Shown here: piece by piece, positions 11,772-21,826 of the stretch
How positions within the stretch are numbered: position 1 is the first letter of the stretch
Layout of the letters: every line of letters begins with the position of its first letter
From: Lepiota brunneoincarnata
Taxonomy: Eukaryota > Basidiomycota > Agaricomycetes > Agaricales > Agaricaceae
DNA length: 64,000 nt
Assembly (NCBI GenBank): GCA_023014365.1
Contig: JAEBUN010000001.1
Coordinates: forward strand, 3,348,001 to 3,412,000
Direction of reading: 5' to 3'
Notes under the pieces: model-generated
The model's input: the letters and a program-made list of their open reading frames with translations, nothing else
What the model was told of the DNA's origin: nothing
Databases searched by the model: none
Made by a program: the position numbers and the translations under genes

Positions 11772-14700
11772 ATGCCTAGGTACCTTAACGAGTTACGTAT
11801 ATGCTCTCAAAATGTAAACCGTAACTACATTCTGCTGGACTCTTATCTCGAATTGTATAAAAACAATTTTGATGTCCTTTTCGTGCAAGAACCCCCTTGG
11901 CGGAATCTCCGTAAGGCTCCCTCTGCTGTCTCTAGGGATGGTGAGGATGTTGTGGGCGCCCCGCTCCATCCGGAGTGGGTGTGCATCTGGAATCCTCAGC
12001 CGGGTGATTCGTCCCCGCGGGTGTTGGCTTATGTCCACTTGAGGCTGAAGCTGTTGTGACCGTCCCTCCGTAGGGACTTGGTCGACCATCGCGACATTAT
12101 GGTTGTGTCCCTGTGGCAAGGGGGGCACACCTTTAATCTCATGAATGTCTACTCAGACGACCGACACACCACCATTCTGGCCCTTCAGGGGCTGGTGGAT
12201 TCCCTGCCTGGCATGACGTACATGGCGGGCGACTTTAATTGTCACTCGGAGCGGTGGGATCCTAATCGGGTCTCGCACCCGGGGATCGCCCAATCTCTCC
12301 TAGAGGTTGGGATGGATCTAGGGCTTGATTTGGTGCTCCCGGTGGTCCTGGGCCCAACTCATTTCCCACACGATACAAATCTGTCACCATCGGTGATAGA
12401 TCTCATCTTCATCCCAATGGCTCATCGATCTAGAGATGCGTGGTCCTTTGGACCACACTCCCCTTACTCTGGTTCTTCCGGTCACTCGTTTTATGACTGG
12501 GCTGATCCACCGTGGTCTGAAGCCCGATAGCAATGAGGAGTTGAAGTTTGTAGCACAGATATGCGAGGGGCTGGCCGCTTTGTGGCTGCCCTTGGGCACA
12601 CCTGCGGAGGTGGAGTCCGTGGCTTCGGCCGTGGCTCGAGTCATCTCTCAGGCCTGGGATGCCTTCTCTGAGGAGGTATTCATTGTGGGGCGGTCTAATC
12701 CATGGTGGAATGACGACTGCACCGCTGCCATTAGGGCGTACCGGGCCTCCCCCTCGAGGGAAGCGTGGTGCGAGTTCCAGCGTGCTACTAGGGCTGTCAA
12801 ACGCAAGTTCTTCGATGAGAAGATCGAGGAGATTGCTTCTGCGAACAAGCGCCCCTGGGACCTGATGGCCTGGGTTAAACAGCGCAAGTTACCTGCATGT
12901 GACACGATACAGCATGATGGCATGGCGTGCCATGATATGGACTCCCTTTGGGATGCCCTGCATGGGACCTACAACGCAGCCTCTGGCCGCGCTGTCGATC
13001 CCTCTGTATTGGACGCTCTCCCCGCGCAAGCAGAGAGGGCGTGGTACCCTTTCTCCACTTTGGAGCTTGAGGATGCCTTGCGTTCTTGCGCGAAGAAGTC
13101 TGCTCCTGGGCCCGACCATGTTACGTGGTCGTACCTGAAGGATATTGTGGCGGACCGGATGTCCTGCTGCATATTCGTCGATCTCGCCAATGCCTGCCTG
13201 ACGGCAGGACATTGGCCTGATTATTTCAAGGAGTCTAACTCGGTGGTCATACCTAAGCCGGGGAAGCCCTTATACTCTACCCCCAAGGCCTTTTGGCCAA
13301 TTGTGTTGCTCAACACATTGGGTAAACTTGTGGAGAAGATGCTCTCCAACCGCCTCCAGTTTGACTGCGTCAAGTGGGGAGTGTTTCATCCCAACCAGGT
13401 TGGCAGTATCCGCCAGAAGTCCACTGAGGACGCCGGGTTGATCCTCACTCATCTCGTTCGTGTGGGATGGGCTTGGGGACTACGGACTAGCGTTGTAGCC
13501 TTTGACATCGCGCAGTTCTTCCCTTCGCTGAATCATGATATGATTCTTGCGGTATTGTCACGGTCGGGATTCGCGCCTGAGTTGGTGCAATTCTTCGGCT
13601 CTTACCTGGTTGGGAGGTCTACCACGTATCTGTGGAATTCCTTTTGGTCGGACCCTAGACAGGCGGATGTGGGCGTTGGGCAGGGCTCGGCTCTGTCCCC
13701 CGTCTTGTCCAACCTGTATCTTGCCCCCCTGGTGTACCTGTACTACCAGCGGACCCCCGGCCTCGGCGTCAACATGCTCTTGTATGTCGACGACGGGACC
13801 CTTATAGTCCAGACCAAATGTTGGGAGGACAACGTTACTGCCCTGTAGGCGGCCTATCGCTGCGTGCATGGGCTCTTTGACTCTTTCAGCCTCACGCTTG
13901 AGCATAGCAAGTCTGAGGTCTTTCACTTCTCTCGCAACCCAAGAGATGCCAACCTGCCCATCGACCTGGGCTTCCATCCGTATATGGGGGACACCCCCTT
14001 GAGACCCAAGCCGTTTTGGCGGTACTTGGGCTTCTATTTTGACCGTGCTCTCACTTTTCACGAGCATGTCCGCTACTATTCTACCAAGGCCTTCTCCACG
14101 GTTGGTGCGATGGGGATGCTTGGTAATTCAACCCGGGGGTTGCTTCCTGACCAGAAGCACCTCCTCTACCGATCCTGCGTGGTTCCCATTGCCACATATG
14201 GATTTCGTATGTGGTATCACGAGGGTTTCCGCAACAAGGGAATCCTCAAGATGTTTAACTCCATGCAGCGGCGAGCCGCTAACTGGATCATCGGTGCATT
14301 CCGCACATCCCCAACTGGGGGGGCAGAGGCCCTGGCGGGCCTTCTGCCCTTCCAGTTGCATCTTAAGAAGTTGGCATCCTGAACGATATTCTGGGTTGCC
14401 ACTCTTGTGGCTAATCACCCGCTTCGGCCCTTGCTGGGCCATGAGTTTAGGGGGAGTTCTCCGGAGCACCCGCGAGCTATCTCGACTCTCACCCCTGCGC
14501 TTCGGCCTAAGGTGAAGAGTGCTCTTATGGAGGTGCAGGCAGTACTTCCACAGCTTACTAAGCCGTTCTCCCTGTTCGCGAATGAGAATAGGCTAGGTCT
14601 CCGCCTTTTGGACCGCTTTTTGGAGCGGATCAAATTTAGACTCTACACCGTTGATCCGGAGGGGGATTTGAAGCAACAGCACCTCGACGGACTGCATGCC

Positions 14701-15606
14701 TCCATTTGGAAGGCGCAGTCTAATCCGTCGTCTGTCTGCATAGCGGCTGGTGCCCACCGGCTGCCGTGCAGGAGGCTGCAGGCTGTCTCGGCAGCTTGTG
14801 TGTTTGCAGGCGGGCGTCTGGTCAGGCAGGCCAGACAGGCCGCGGGGAGGGTTCTGCTTGCTGATGCGGAGCTCCACTCCATTCAGTTGGGAGTAAGCAT
14901 GGTCCTGGACCGTGCGGAAACCGACCACATCTTCATCTACACCAGCTCTGCGGGCTCCACCTGCAGAGCTGTGGATCCCTCTGTGCACGCGGGCCAGGCT
15001 CATTCCCTGGACGTGTGTCGGTCTCTGGACCGCTGGCTGTCTTCCAAGGCCCAGCGGACTGTTACCTTCTGGCAGGTGCCTGCGGGCTCTGTTGCAGAAC
15101 TTCACTCTGACGCTGTCGAGATGGCAAAGGAGCTTCGTGTATCGCTGGGTGCTCGCCCGGCAACTACTATCGACTCTCTCCGGGCTGAGGTCACGAGGGG
15201 GTGTATTGACGAGTAGGTGAATATGTTTCGCTTGCCCCTTTATAGAGGGAGGAATTTCCTCCCCTTGCTGGACTCCCTCAGGAAGCCAATCCAACCCTCG
15301 TACCTCCCTGGAGGTGCGTGGCTCCGAGAAATCGGTCCTCGGATGTCCATCGCTGGTACAGCGAGGGCCGCCCGCACTATACTCGGTCACGCTCCTATCG
15401 GGGAGTACCGCGCTAGGTTCCACCCCCAGGAGGATCACTCCTGTCCCTGTGGGATGCGGCTTGAAACCTGCACCCACATACTCACTTCCTGTCCGAAGTA
15501 CACATGACGTGGCGGCTTACCCCGCGACCTCAACGCCCTTCTGGGCTTTCTGGAGCGCAACCCCTCCGCGTTTGCGTTCCTATCCCAGCCCCAAGGGGTG
15601 GGATAA
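11772..15606 (+). pseudogene. LINE-A ORF2 (APE-RT-RNase H-like-CCHC), decayed
   Basis: The only LINE-A ORF2 here with every domain in order. Endonuclease from 11772 (SQNVN; VQEPPW; AGDFNCHSE near 12222); RT with FDIAQFFPSLNH near 13501, GQGSALSPVLSNLYLAP near 13679 and YVDDG near 13783; RNase H-like region about 14760-15150; terminal CPCGMRLETCTHILTSC near 15440. It would nick target DNA and reverse-transcribe LINE RNA by target-primed reverse transcription. It is dead: TGA 12057, a deletion and frameshift near 12423, TAG 13846 (CAG in sister copies), TGA at about 14380 (CGA), TAG 15214 (TGG) and TGA at about 15506 (CGA). All five nonsense changes are C-to-T, or G-to-A read on this strand. 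The start ATG overlaps the ORF1 stop as ATGCCTAG. Confidence 0.85.
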
Positions 15607-16055
15607 CTGGGGAGGGCCTTCGGGTTATTCCCCCCTCGTGGCTTAGGTCTCGAGGGACTGGTGGTTATTCGCCCTCCGCCTTTGGGCGGGGTGTAGCGAT
15701 TTATGGAGAATTGACTCCTAACACCCTTAGGGGTGGAGACCCGAAGTTCTTAGACCCTTGGTCTGCGGGGTGTAGGGATTTACGGAGAACTGACTCCTAA
15801 CCCCCTTCAGGGGGGGGACCTGTTGACCCTATCCACCCCTCGTCTGCCGCACCCTGGTTTCTGTTGGGGTAGCGGACTCTTCGCCCATGCGCCCTTCTTT
15901 ACGGAGTGTAGCCTTTCGAGTCAGCGGAACTCTCTTCCCTACCTTTATTGGTAGTTATACCATGTACTAGTTACTTTGTTGTAGTTAGTGCACGCGGACT
16001 GCGTTCAAGCACCACGTTATAAATTGTTGATTTCAAAAAAAAAAAAAAAAAAAAA
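15607..16055 (+). other. LINE-A 3' UTR with repeated hairpins and poly(A)
   Basis: After the ORF2 stop come GGGCCTTCGGGTTATTCCCCCC, then two tandem units about 80 bp apart. Each contains gtgtagNgattta(t/c)ggaga, aNtgactcctaac and a GC hairpin: CGCCCCT/AGGGGTG in the first and CCCCCTTCGGGGGG in the second of most copies. The UTR ends GTTATAAATTGTTGATTTC(A)n. The same order is seen in the other LINE-A 3' ends (about 10289, 35560, 38860, 44340 and the minus copies), and LINE-B retains a diverged version near 50450-50530. The conservation suggests a signal recognised by the RT for priming; that is inference. Confidence 0.65.
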
Positions 16056-16358
16056 GACATGCCAGGATGTGCTATGTGCACTCCTGTGGTGAGCAGTGTG
16101 CACTTGTCTCATTGTGCTCTGAACAGTCCCACTTGTTTGTTGTTGTGTTTGTGGACTTGTAGATAGGCCTGGACGCTTTTGGTAGCTCGTCATGTGATCT
16201 AGACATGGACTTGCACCTGTGGACACTTTTGGGACTTCCAGTCTCTCACAGCTGTCCACAGCTTGTTCCTTTTGTTTCTAGTCGTTCCCTTCGTGTAATA
16301 CACTCGTTCCTTCGCTGTTAGGACTCCTTACCAGTCTCCCAACGCTCCTGCTTCAACA
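16056..16358 (+). mobile_element. Family-C LTR fragment
   Basis: The same sequence as the solo LTR at 9401-9769 but lacking its first 18 nt (TGTTAGGAGTGCCCTGTG). It starts GACATGCCAGG immediately after the poly(A) of the LINE-A at 7486-16055 and ends CTTCAACA before LINE-A ORF2 sequence. The simplest reading is that an LTR-C inserted in a LINE-A ORF2 was later hit by the LINE-A at T|GACATG. Confidence 0.8.
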
Positions 16359-16932
16359 TGGATTCCCTGCCTGCCATGACGTATATGGCGGGCGACTTCA
16401 ATTGCCACTCGGAGTGGTGGGATCCTGATCGGGTCTCACATCCGGGGATCGCCCAGTCTCTTTTGGAGGTTGGGATGGATCTGGGGCTAGATTTGGTGCT
16501 CCTGGTGGTTCTGGGCCCAACTCACTTCCCACACGATACAAATCTGTCACCGTTGGTGATCGATCTTGTCTTCCTCCCGATGGCTCGAGATCCTGATCTC
16601 AGGCCCCTGATCAATCTAGAGATGTGTGGACCTTCGGACTATGCGCCTCTCACCCTGGTTCTTCCGGTCACTCATTTTATGACCGGAGTGATCCGCCGCA
16701 TCCTGAAGCCCGATAGCGACAAGGAGTCGAAGTTCGTGGCGCAGATATGTGAGGGGCTCACTGCGTTGCGGATGCCCTTGGACACTTGTATCATCTCCCA
16801 GGCCTGGGACGCCTTCTCTGAGGAGGTGTTCATTGTGGGGCGGTCTAATCCATGGTGGAATGACAACTGCACCACTGCCATTAGGGCATATCGGGCCTCC
16901 CCGTTGAGGGAGGCATGGTACAAGTTCCGACG
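16359..16932 (+). pseudogene. LINE-A ORF2 fragment (endonuclease)
   Basis: An endonuclease-to-linker piece beginning DSLPAMTYMAGDFNCH, with SDYAPL and the start of the linker (EEVFIVGRSNPWWND). An internal deletion follows MPLDT. At about 16932 it switches strand into the 3' UTR of a minus LINE-A, with only G/GAG microhomology and no poly(T). Both ends are therefore broken. Confidence 0.75.
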
Positions 16933-18418
16933 GAGTCAATTCTCCATAAATCGCTACACCCCGCCCGAGGGCGGAGGGCGAATAACCACCGGCTCCTCGA
17001 GGCCGAAGCCTGCGAGGGGGGAATAACCTGAAGGCCCTCCCCAGTTATCCCACCCCTTGGGGCCGGGATAGGAATGCAAACGCGGACGGATTGCGTTCCA
17101 GAAAGCCCAGAAGGGCGTCGAGGTCGCGGGGTAAGCCGCCACGTCGCGTATACTTCGGACAAGAAGCGAGTATGTGAGTACGGGTTTCAAGCTGTAACCC
17201 GCAGGGACAGGAGTGGTCCTCCTGGGGGTGGAATCTAGCGTGGTACTCCCCGATAGGGGCGTGACCGAGTATAGTGTGGGCGGCCCTTGCTGTACCAGCG
17301 ACAGACATCCGGGGGCCGATTTCTCGGAGCCACGCACCTCTGGAGAGGTACGAGGGTTGGATTGGCTTCCTGAGGGAGTCCAGCAGGGGGAGGAAATTCC
17401 TCCCCCTATAAAGGGGCGAGTGAAACATATTCACCTACTCGTCAATATACCCCCTCGTGACCTCAGCCCGGAGAGAGTCGATAGTAGTCGCCGGGCGAGC
17501 ACCCAGCGATACACGAAGCTCCTTTGCCATCTCGACAGCGTCAGAGTGAAGTTCTGCAACAGAGCCCACAGGCACCTGCCAGACGGTAACGGTCCGCTGG
17601 GCCTTGGAAGACAGCCAGCGGTCCAAGGACCAGCACACCTCCAGGGAGTGAACCTGGCCCGCGTGCACAGAGGGATCCACAGCTCTGCAGGTGGAGCCCG
17701 CAGAGCTGGTGTAGATGAAGATGTGGTCGGTTTCCGCACGGTCCAGGACCATGCTTACTCCCAACCGGATGGAGTGGAGCTCTGCGTCAGCGAGCAAAAC
17801 CCTCCCCGTGGCCTGCCTGGCCTGCTTGACCAGATGCCCGCCCGCAAACACGCAAGCCGCTGAGACAGCCTGCAGCCTCCTGCATGGCAGCCGGTGGGCA
17901 CCAGCCGCTATGCAGACAGACGACGGATCGGACTGCGCCCTTCAAATGGAGGCATGCAGTCCGTCGAGATGCTGTTGCTTCGAATCCCCCTCCGGATCAA
18001 CAGTGTGGAGTCTAAATTTGATCTGCTCTGAGAAGCGGTCCAAAAGGCGGAGACCTGGCCTATTCTGATCTGCAAACAGGGAGAAGGGCTCAGTAAGCTG
18101 TGGAAGTACTGCCTGTATCTCCATAAGAGCACTCTTCACCTTAGGCCGAAGCGCAGGGGTGAGAGTCGAGATAGCTCGCGGGTGCTCCAGAGAGCTCCCC
18201 CTAAACTCATGGCCCAGCAAGGGCTGAAGCGGGTGATTAGCCGCAAGAGTGGCAACCCGGAATATCGTTCAGGACGCCAACTTCTTGAGATGCAGCCGGA
18301 AGGGTAGAAGGCCCACTAGGGCCTCTGCCCCTCCGGCTGGGGACGTGCGAAACGCACCGATAATCCAGTTAGCGGCTCACCGCTGCATGGAGTTAAACAT
18401 CTTGAGGATCCCCTTGTT
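16933..18418 (-). pseudogene. LINE-A 3' UTR and ORF2 C-terminus (left part)
   Basis: Minus-strand LINE-A from the first 3' UTR hairpin unit through the C-terminal zinc finger, the RNase H-like region and the thumb to KGILKMFNSMQ. There is no poly(T) at 16933. The same LINE resumes at 33121 after the 14.7-kb LTR retrotransposon, whose 4-bp TSD ACGG lies at 18419-18422 and 33117-33120. In the unbroken LINE copy near 5580 the sequence reads ttgttACGGaaacc, which confirms the insertion point. Confidence 0.85.
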
Positions 18419-18422
18419 ACGG

Positions 18423-19778
18423 TGATACGCCGATTTCACGCCTATACATGAATTCCGTACTCCGGAACGATTCTCTACATAGAATCATTGGCTATATCAT
18501 TAAAGAACTCTATAGAGGATTGGTACTATATCCCGTAGTAGCCAGTTTGACCGAACTGAGGATATTCGAGCCTCGGAAGTGTTCAAACCAGCTCATTATC
18601 ACTAAGCTTAGTGAACCAAGCTATCAGAACGCTCTCCGGAGGGATTCAGGACTCTACATAGCCTATCGAGTATACCCCGGTCGCATCCAGGGACCTTACG
18701 AGCAGTTTTCTGATGAACCCGAATGCGTTTGAACATAAAAGAATGTACCTAGCGGCTGTCACAGGCATATTACGTCTATAGCGAGTTCAATAATGATGAC
18801 CGGACCACGGAATGAAACGTCCAACGTTCGGGAGGCAATACCCGATGCCCAAAACCCTAGAAACATCAAAGACTCCTAATTAACGAGTGCTTTGTGGGTC
18901 CCGGCACTTCGGCATTCTGCTTAACTGAGATTAATTACAACGGATCAAGGGATTGTCCATCCGCTATACATTCCGATCATAATTGATCCGGAAACTTAAC
19001 GCGCTCACGTGGACGCAGAATAATGCAGCCAAGCATGGAGCACATCCGGCTGGATTGCCATTCGTTAATCAGAGAAAAACCCATAACCCAGGGTGAGGTA
19101 GAAATGCTGCCGAACCTTCCAAAATGTTCTACAGTGCCTGTAACAATTAAGCTTATTGTTTTCTATTTCATATTTACTATCTCTCGTATGTATCTAAACA
19201 ATATAAATACGGTCGCACTTGTTCGTGGAGAGGAGAGAGGTCTCACCCCCGCTTCCACACGCAAGTCTGCGAGCCGTGATCAAGAACGGTTTCAGAGGGC
19301 TATTTAGTGTGCGTTGTTAAGTGTGATTTCTTCGGTCATCGACCAACCCAGGGACAGAGACAGAGACCAGAGTTCAGAGTTTAGAGTTCCAGAGTGCTAG
19401 AGACAGAGACAGAGACAGAGACCAGAGTTCAGAGTTTAGAGTTCCAGAGTGCTAGAGACAGAGACAGAGACAGAGACCAGAGTTCAGAGACCAGAGACCA
19501 GAGACCAGAGACCCAGCGCTTTGAATTGACAGGGATTGTCCTTTCATTGTTGCACCGTATGGCTAAGATAACTTCAATGGCTGTTCGTTAACCTCTAAAA
19601 ACACTACTCTCTTGAATTTCGCTGTCAGAACGCACCCCCAGAACACCCTAAAAGACGAAACTGTTCATTATCTATCTCATTCCACTTGTATTAGCTTAAG
19701 CTTATCGAATAGCGGCTAAGCTTAGTGAAAATGAGTCCCCTATCTATATTAAAACCTACGAAAGTTTCTACCTTTTCA
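18423..19778 (+). repeat. 5' LTR of the 14.7-kb element
   Basis: Begins TGATACGCCGATTT and ends CTACCTTTTCA. A TATA-like box, ATATAAAT, lies at about 19201 and would start the genomic RNA shortly downstream. A block of GAGACA/CCAGAG-type repeats (about 19360-19510) has about one 50-bp copy more than the 3' LTR, which explains the length difference. Four TAAGCTTA palindromes lie at 18603, 19148, 19697 and 19717. A 94-codon frame at 18448 is present in both LTRs but has no recognisable domain. Confidence 0.95.
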
Positions 19779-19780
19779 TC

Positions 19781-19798
19781 TGGAGCCCACCGCGAGGG
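19781..19798 (+). promoter_or_regulatory. Primer-binding site
   Basis: TGGAGCCCACCGCGAGGG begins two nucleotides after the LTR end. It starts with TGG, the complement of a tRNA 3' CCA end, so minus-strand DNA synthesis is probably tRNA-primed. The primer tRNA cannot be named from the sequence alone. Confidence 0.75.
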
Positions 19799-19909
19799 GG
19801 GTTTTCAGTTGAATTTCACGAGCCAAACACCAAAAAGACTTGGACACTGGCCTGCCTTTCACCTGCGAAGCAGAAAAAGGTTCAAGCAAAGACCGTAAAG
19901 TCACCCAAA

Positions 19910-21826
19910 ATGTCCTTTGAGAACAGTCTCAGGAAGGTCGACCCCCCAAAACAGAGAACTACTCGGAATTCCAATCGTCCAGAAGGTTCTGAAGGCCTCA
20001 TCGCCGCTAGTACCTCTCGAAAGCGAAAAGATCCCGTTAACTCTCTAGCTGCGAACACAGCAAGTGGTTCAGCAGTTGCAGTATCGAGAGAAGTCGCACC
20101 GCCGACCTCTACTACTCCCAGAATTACACTAAGGCTTCCAGCCTCAGCTTGCAACATAGCGCATATTCTGCGCACCGAAAGCCAGGATGGCCAGACCGTT
20201 CCTACGCTAAGCTTAGCGGTTACAAACCAAAACTCGTTTCATACGAACCCTCCTGGTGCCTCTACGGTACCACAGATATCACAGTCAACTCCGACTGTAC
20301 AGACAAACCAAACTACGCCGTCTACGACGACTACAGCTAGAAAAATGGGACACGAGCGTATGCCAATTCCCTTTAGCAATAATGCTCCCAGATGGGATGC
20401 ATCAAAACCACAGACATTGAGAAATTATCTCTGGACGCTTGAATGGCTCTTCATGATAACGAAGACGATGGACGATGCAGAAAGGATAAATTGGGCAGTG
20501 TCATATGTGGACCAGGATATCCGTGAAGAGTGGATGAGTTTTACGGAGTTCCCAGCAGGAAGCTGGACAGGCTTCGTAGAGAGATTGAAGAAAGAGTATC
20601 CCGAGACTGTGGCAGCTGAGCAGGGCTCAGTGCGACGATTGAGGGAACTCTGCACAGAGAGTAGAGGCATTGCAATGAATGAGGAGCATAGAGTCTTAGA
20701 CTTCAAAAGGCAATTCATCCTAGAAGCAGAGAAGTGCCTGAAGTCGCCGGCGGTAGTCTCGAACCGAGAGCTAGTCGAGTTATTTACGAGCGCACTGGAC
20801 TCCGTGTTCCAGGACGTACTCAATGCGAGATTAGCGATCACCGGGGCGCGTAGAACCACGAGCGATGGGTTGGCACTAACTGCGAAGGATTTACGCGAAG
20901 AGGACCCCTATGATTGGAGGATCGTCGTGGATAAAGCCGTCGAAATTTCGATTGGCAAAACACTTATGCGATCCCTTCATCAGGATTCAAGGCCGGTAAA
21001 CTCGGCATCAATGAGCCATCCACCTGCGACGTCCGGAACAGGGACTTATGACCCTGTAGTAAAGCGAGAGCTGCAAAGCTTAAAACAGAAGTTTCAGGAT
21101 GAAGTCTCGCAGATGGCAGGCGGTCTCGCTGAGCTTAAGGACCTCATGAATATCCAGGGGCATACCTTAAAATCATACTTAGAGAGTTTGGCGAAAGAAG
21201 GACATAATCATGCCGGTTATAATCACGCTCAGAGGAATACCGGAAGTGGGTCGGCAGGGTCGCTTTCCGATTGCAAGTGTTTCTACTGCTGGTTATTAGG
21301 GCATAGTTGGTTATTCTGCCCGGACATGGAGGCGGATAAACAAGCTGGCCGAATTAGAGTCGAAGGGAACAAAATATATATGGGAGATGGCTCGAGTATC
21401 CCTCGAGGAGAAGGGCCTATTAAAGAGAAAGTGGCAAAGTACTATGCGACAAAGGGACAACTCTTCGTTCAGATACCAGAACTGCCAGAGGTTGAGCCTG
21501 AGTTACCGCAAGTGCCAACGTCAGCGGTGTTTGCACAGAGAGCGTTCCCGAGGTCAGAAAACCAAAGGTCACCAGTGGAAGAAGAAGTCCGCCGTCTGAA
21601 GCAGCGCATGGAAATGTTAGAGACAGTTGCCATCCACGCCGGGAGTGCCCCAAAGGTTAAGCTTATGACCAGAAAGGATGATAATGTCGAGATACAGTCT
21701 TTGGCTGAGCAATTGGCCCAGATACAGGCTAAGCTTAGTGGTTTGACGGATGGTACGCCCTCGGCAAGCCAGTATTTGGACACCAGGAGTGGTGCGAAGA
21801 CTTGGAACTCGGAGTCAGGTTTCTAA
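19910..21826 (+). CDS. gag: gag of the 14.7-kb element (638 aa)
   Basis: An intact 638-codon frame from an ATG 131 nt after the LTR. It has an S/T/P-rich N-terminus, a capsid-like central part (residues about 150-340, including WDASKPQTLRNYLWTLEWLF and a helical region), then a CCHC knuckle CFYCWLLGHSWLFC (C-x2-C-x4-H-x4-C) near residue 457, and an acidic C-terminal tail with a possible coiled coil (EEVRRLKQRMEMLETV). It would form the virus-like particle and bind the RNA. TAAGCTTA lies inside it at 20208 (read LSL), 21658 and 21730 (read KL). The protease frame overlaps its end at -1. Confidence 0.9.
   Translation: MSFENSLRKVDPPKQRTTRNSNRPEGSEGLIAASTSRKRKDPVNSLAANTASGSAVAVSREVAPPTSTTPRITLRLPASACNIAHILRTESQDGQTVPTLSLAVTNQNSFHTNPPGASTVPQISQSTPTVQTNQTTPSTTTTARKMGHERMPIPFSNNAPRWDASKPQTLRNYLWTLEWLFMITKTMDDAERINWAVSYVDQDIREEWMSFTEFPAGSWTGFVERLKKEYPETVAAEQGSVRRLRELCTESRGIAMNEEHRVLDFKRQFILEAEKCLKSPAVVSNRELVELFTSALDSVFQDVLNARLAITGARRTTSDGLALTAKDLREEDPYDWRIVVDKAVEISIGKTLMRSLHQDSRPVNSASMSHPPATSGTGTYDPVVKRELQSLKQKFQDEVSQMAGGLAELKDLMNIQGHTLKSYLESLAKEGHNHAGYNHAQRNTGSGSAGSLSDCKCFYCWLLGHSWLFCPDMEADKQAGRIRVEGNKIYMGDGSSIPRGEGPIKEKVAKYYATKGQLFVQIPELPEVEPELPQVPTSAVFAQRAFPRSENQRSPVEEEVRRLKQRMEMLETVAIHAGSAPKVKLMTRKDDNVEIQSLAEQLAQIQAKLSGLTDGTPSASQYLDTRSGAKTWNSESGF

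Larger units (their letters stand above)
8710..11779 (+). pseudogene. LINE-A ORF1 (gag-like), split by a LINE insertion
   Basis: Two pieces, 8710-8977 and 10752-11779, are separated by a younger LINE-A. Removing 8978-10751 (insert plus one copy of the 13-bp TSD GATACGAAGGTTG) rejoins the frame exactly to 431 codons. Features are a basic S/K/P-rich N-terminus, a central domain with PTRRQIVILFVGPRPPIKDLSQ, and three zinc knuckles near 11430-11680 (CRRCWRWGHPTNVC; CPICSKPH; CRNCGGPHAAHDKKC). The role inferred from family knowledge is RNA binding and chaperoning of the LINE ribonucleoprotein. Compared with the copy at 39322, about 190 N-terminal residues are missing: ATG-GGC is joined directly to GCCAGAGCC. 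ORF2 starts 8 nt before the stop. Confidence 0.75.
7486..16055 (+). mobile_element. Near-full-length LINE-A (with nested insertions)
   Basis: The most complete LINE-A here: 5' module 7486-8709, ORF1 8710-11779 (interrupted), ORF2 11772-15606, 3' UTR 15607-16034 and poly(A) 16035-16055. About 6.8 kb remain after removing the nested LINE at 8978-10738 plus one TSD copy. The order ORF1 (zinc knuckles), then APE-RT-RNase H-like-CCHC and a poly(A) tail fits the fungal Tad1-like group; the clade assignment is inference. The 5' flank (ORF2 of another LINE) and 3' flank (GACATGCC of an LTR fragment) do not show a shared TSD, so one end may be a recombination joint. Confidence 0.75.

Noticed and set aside
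19360..19510. CRISPR-like or satellite array of GAGACA/CCAGAG repeats
   Set aside because: No spacer structure; it is a simple tandem repeat inside an LTR of a eukaryotic element.
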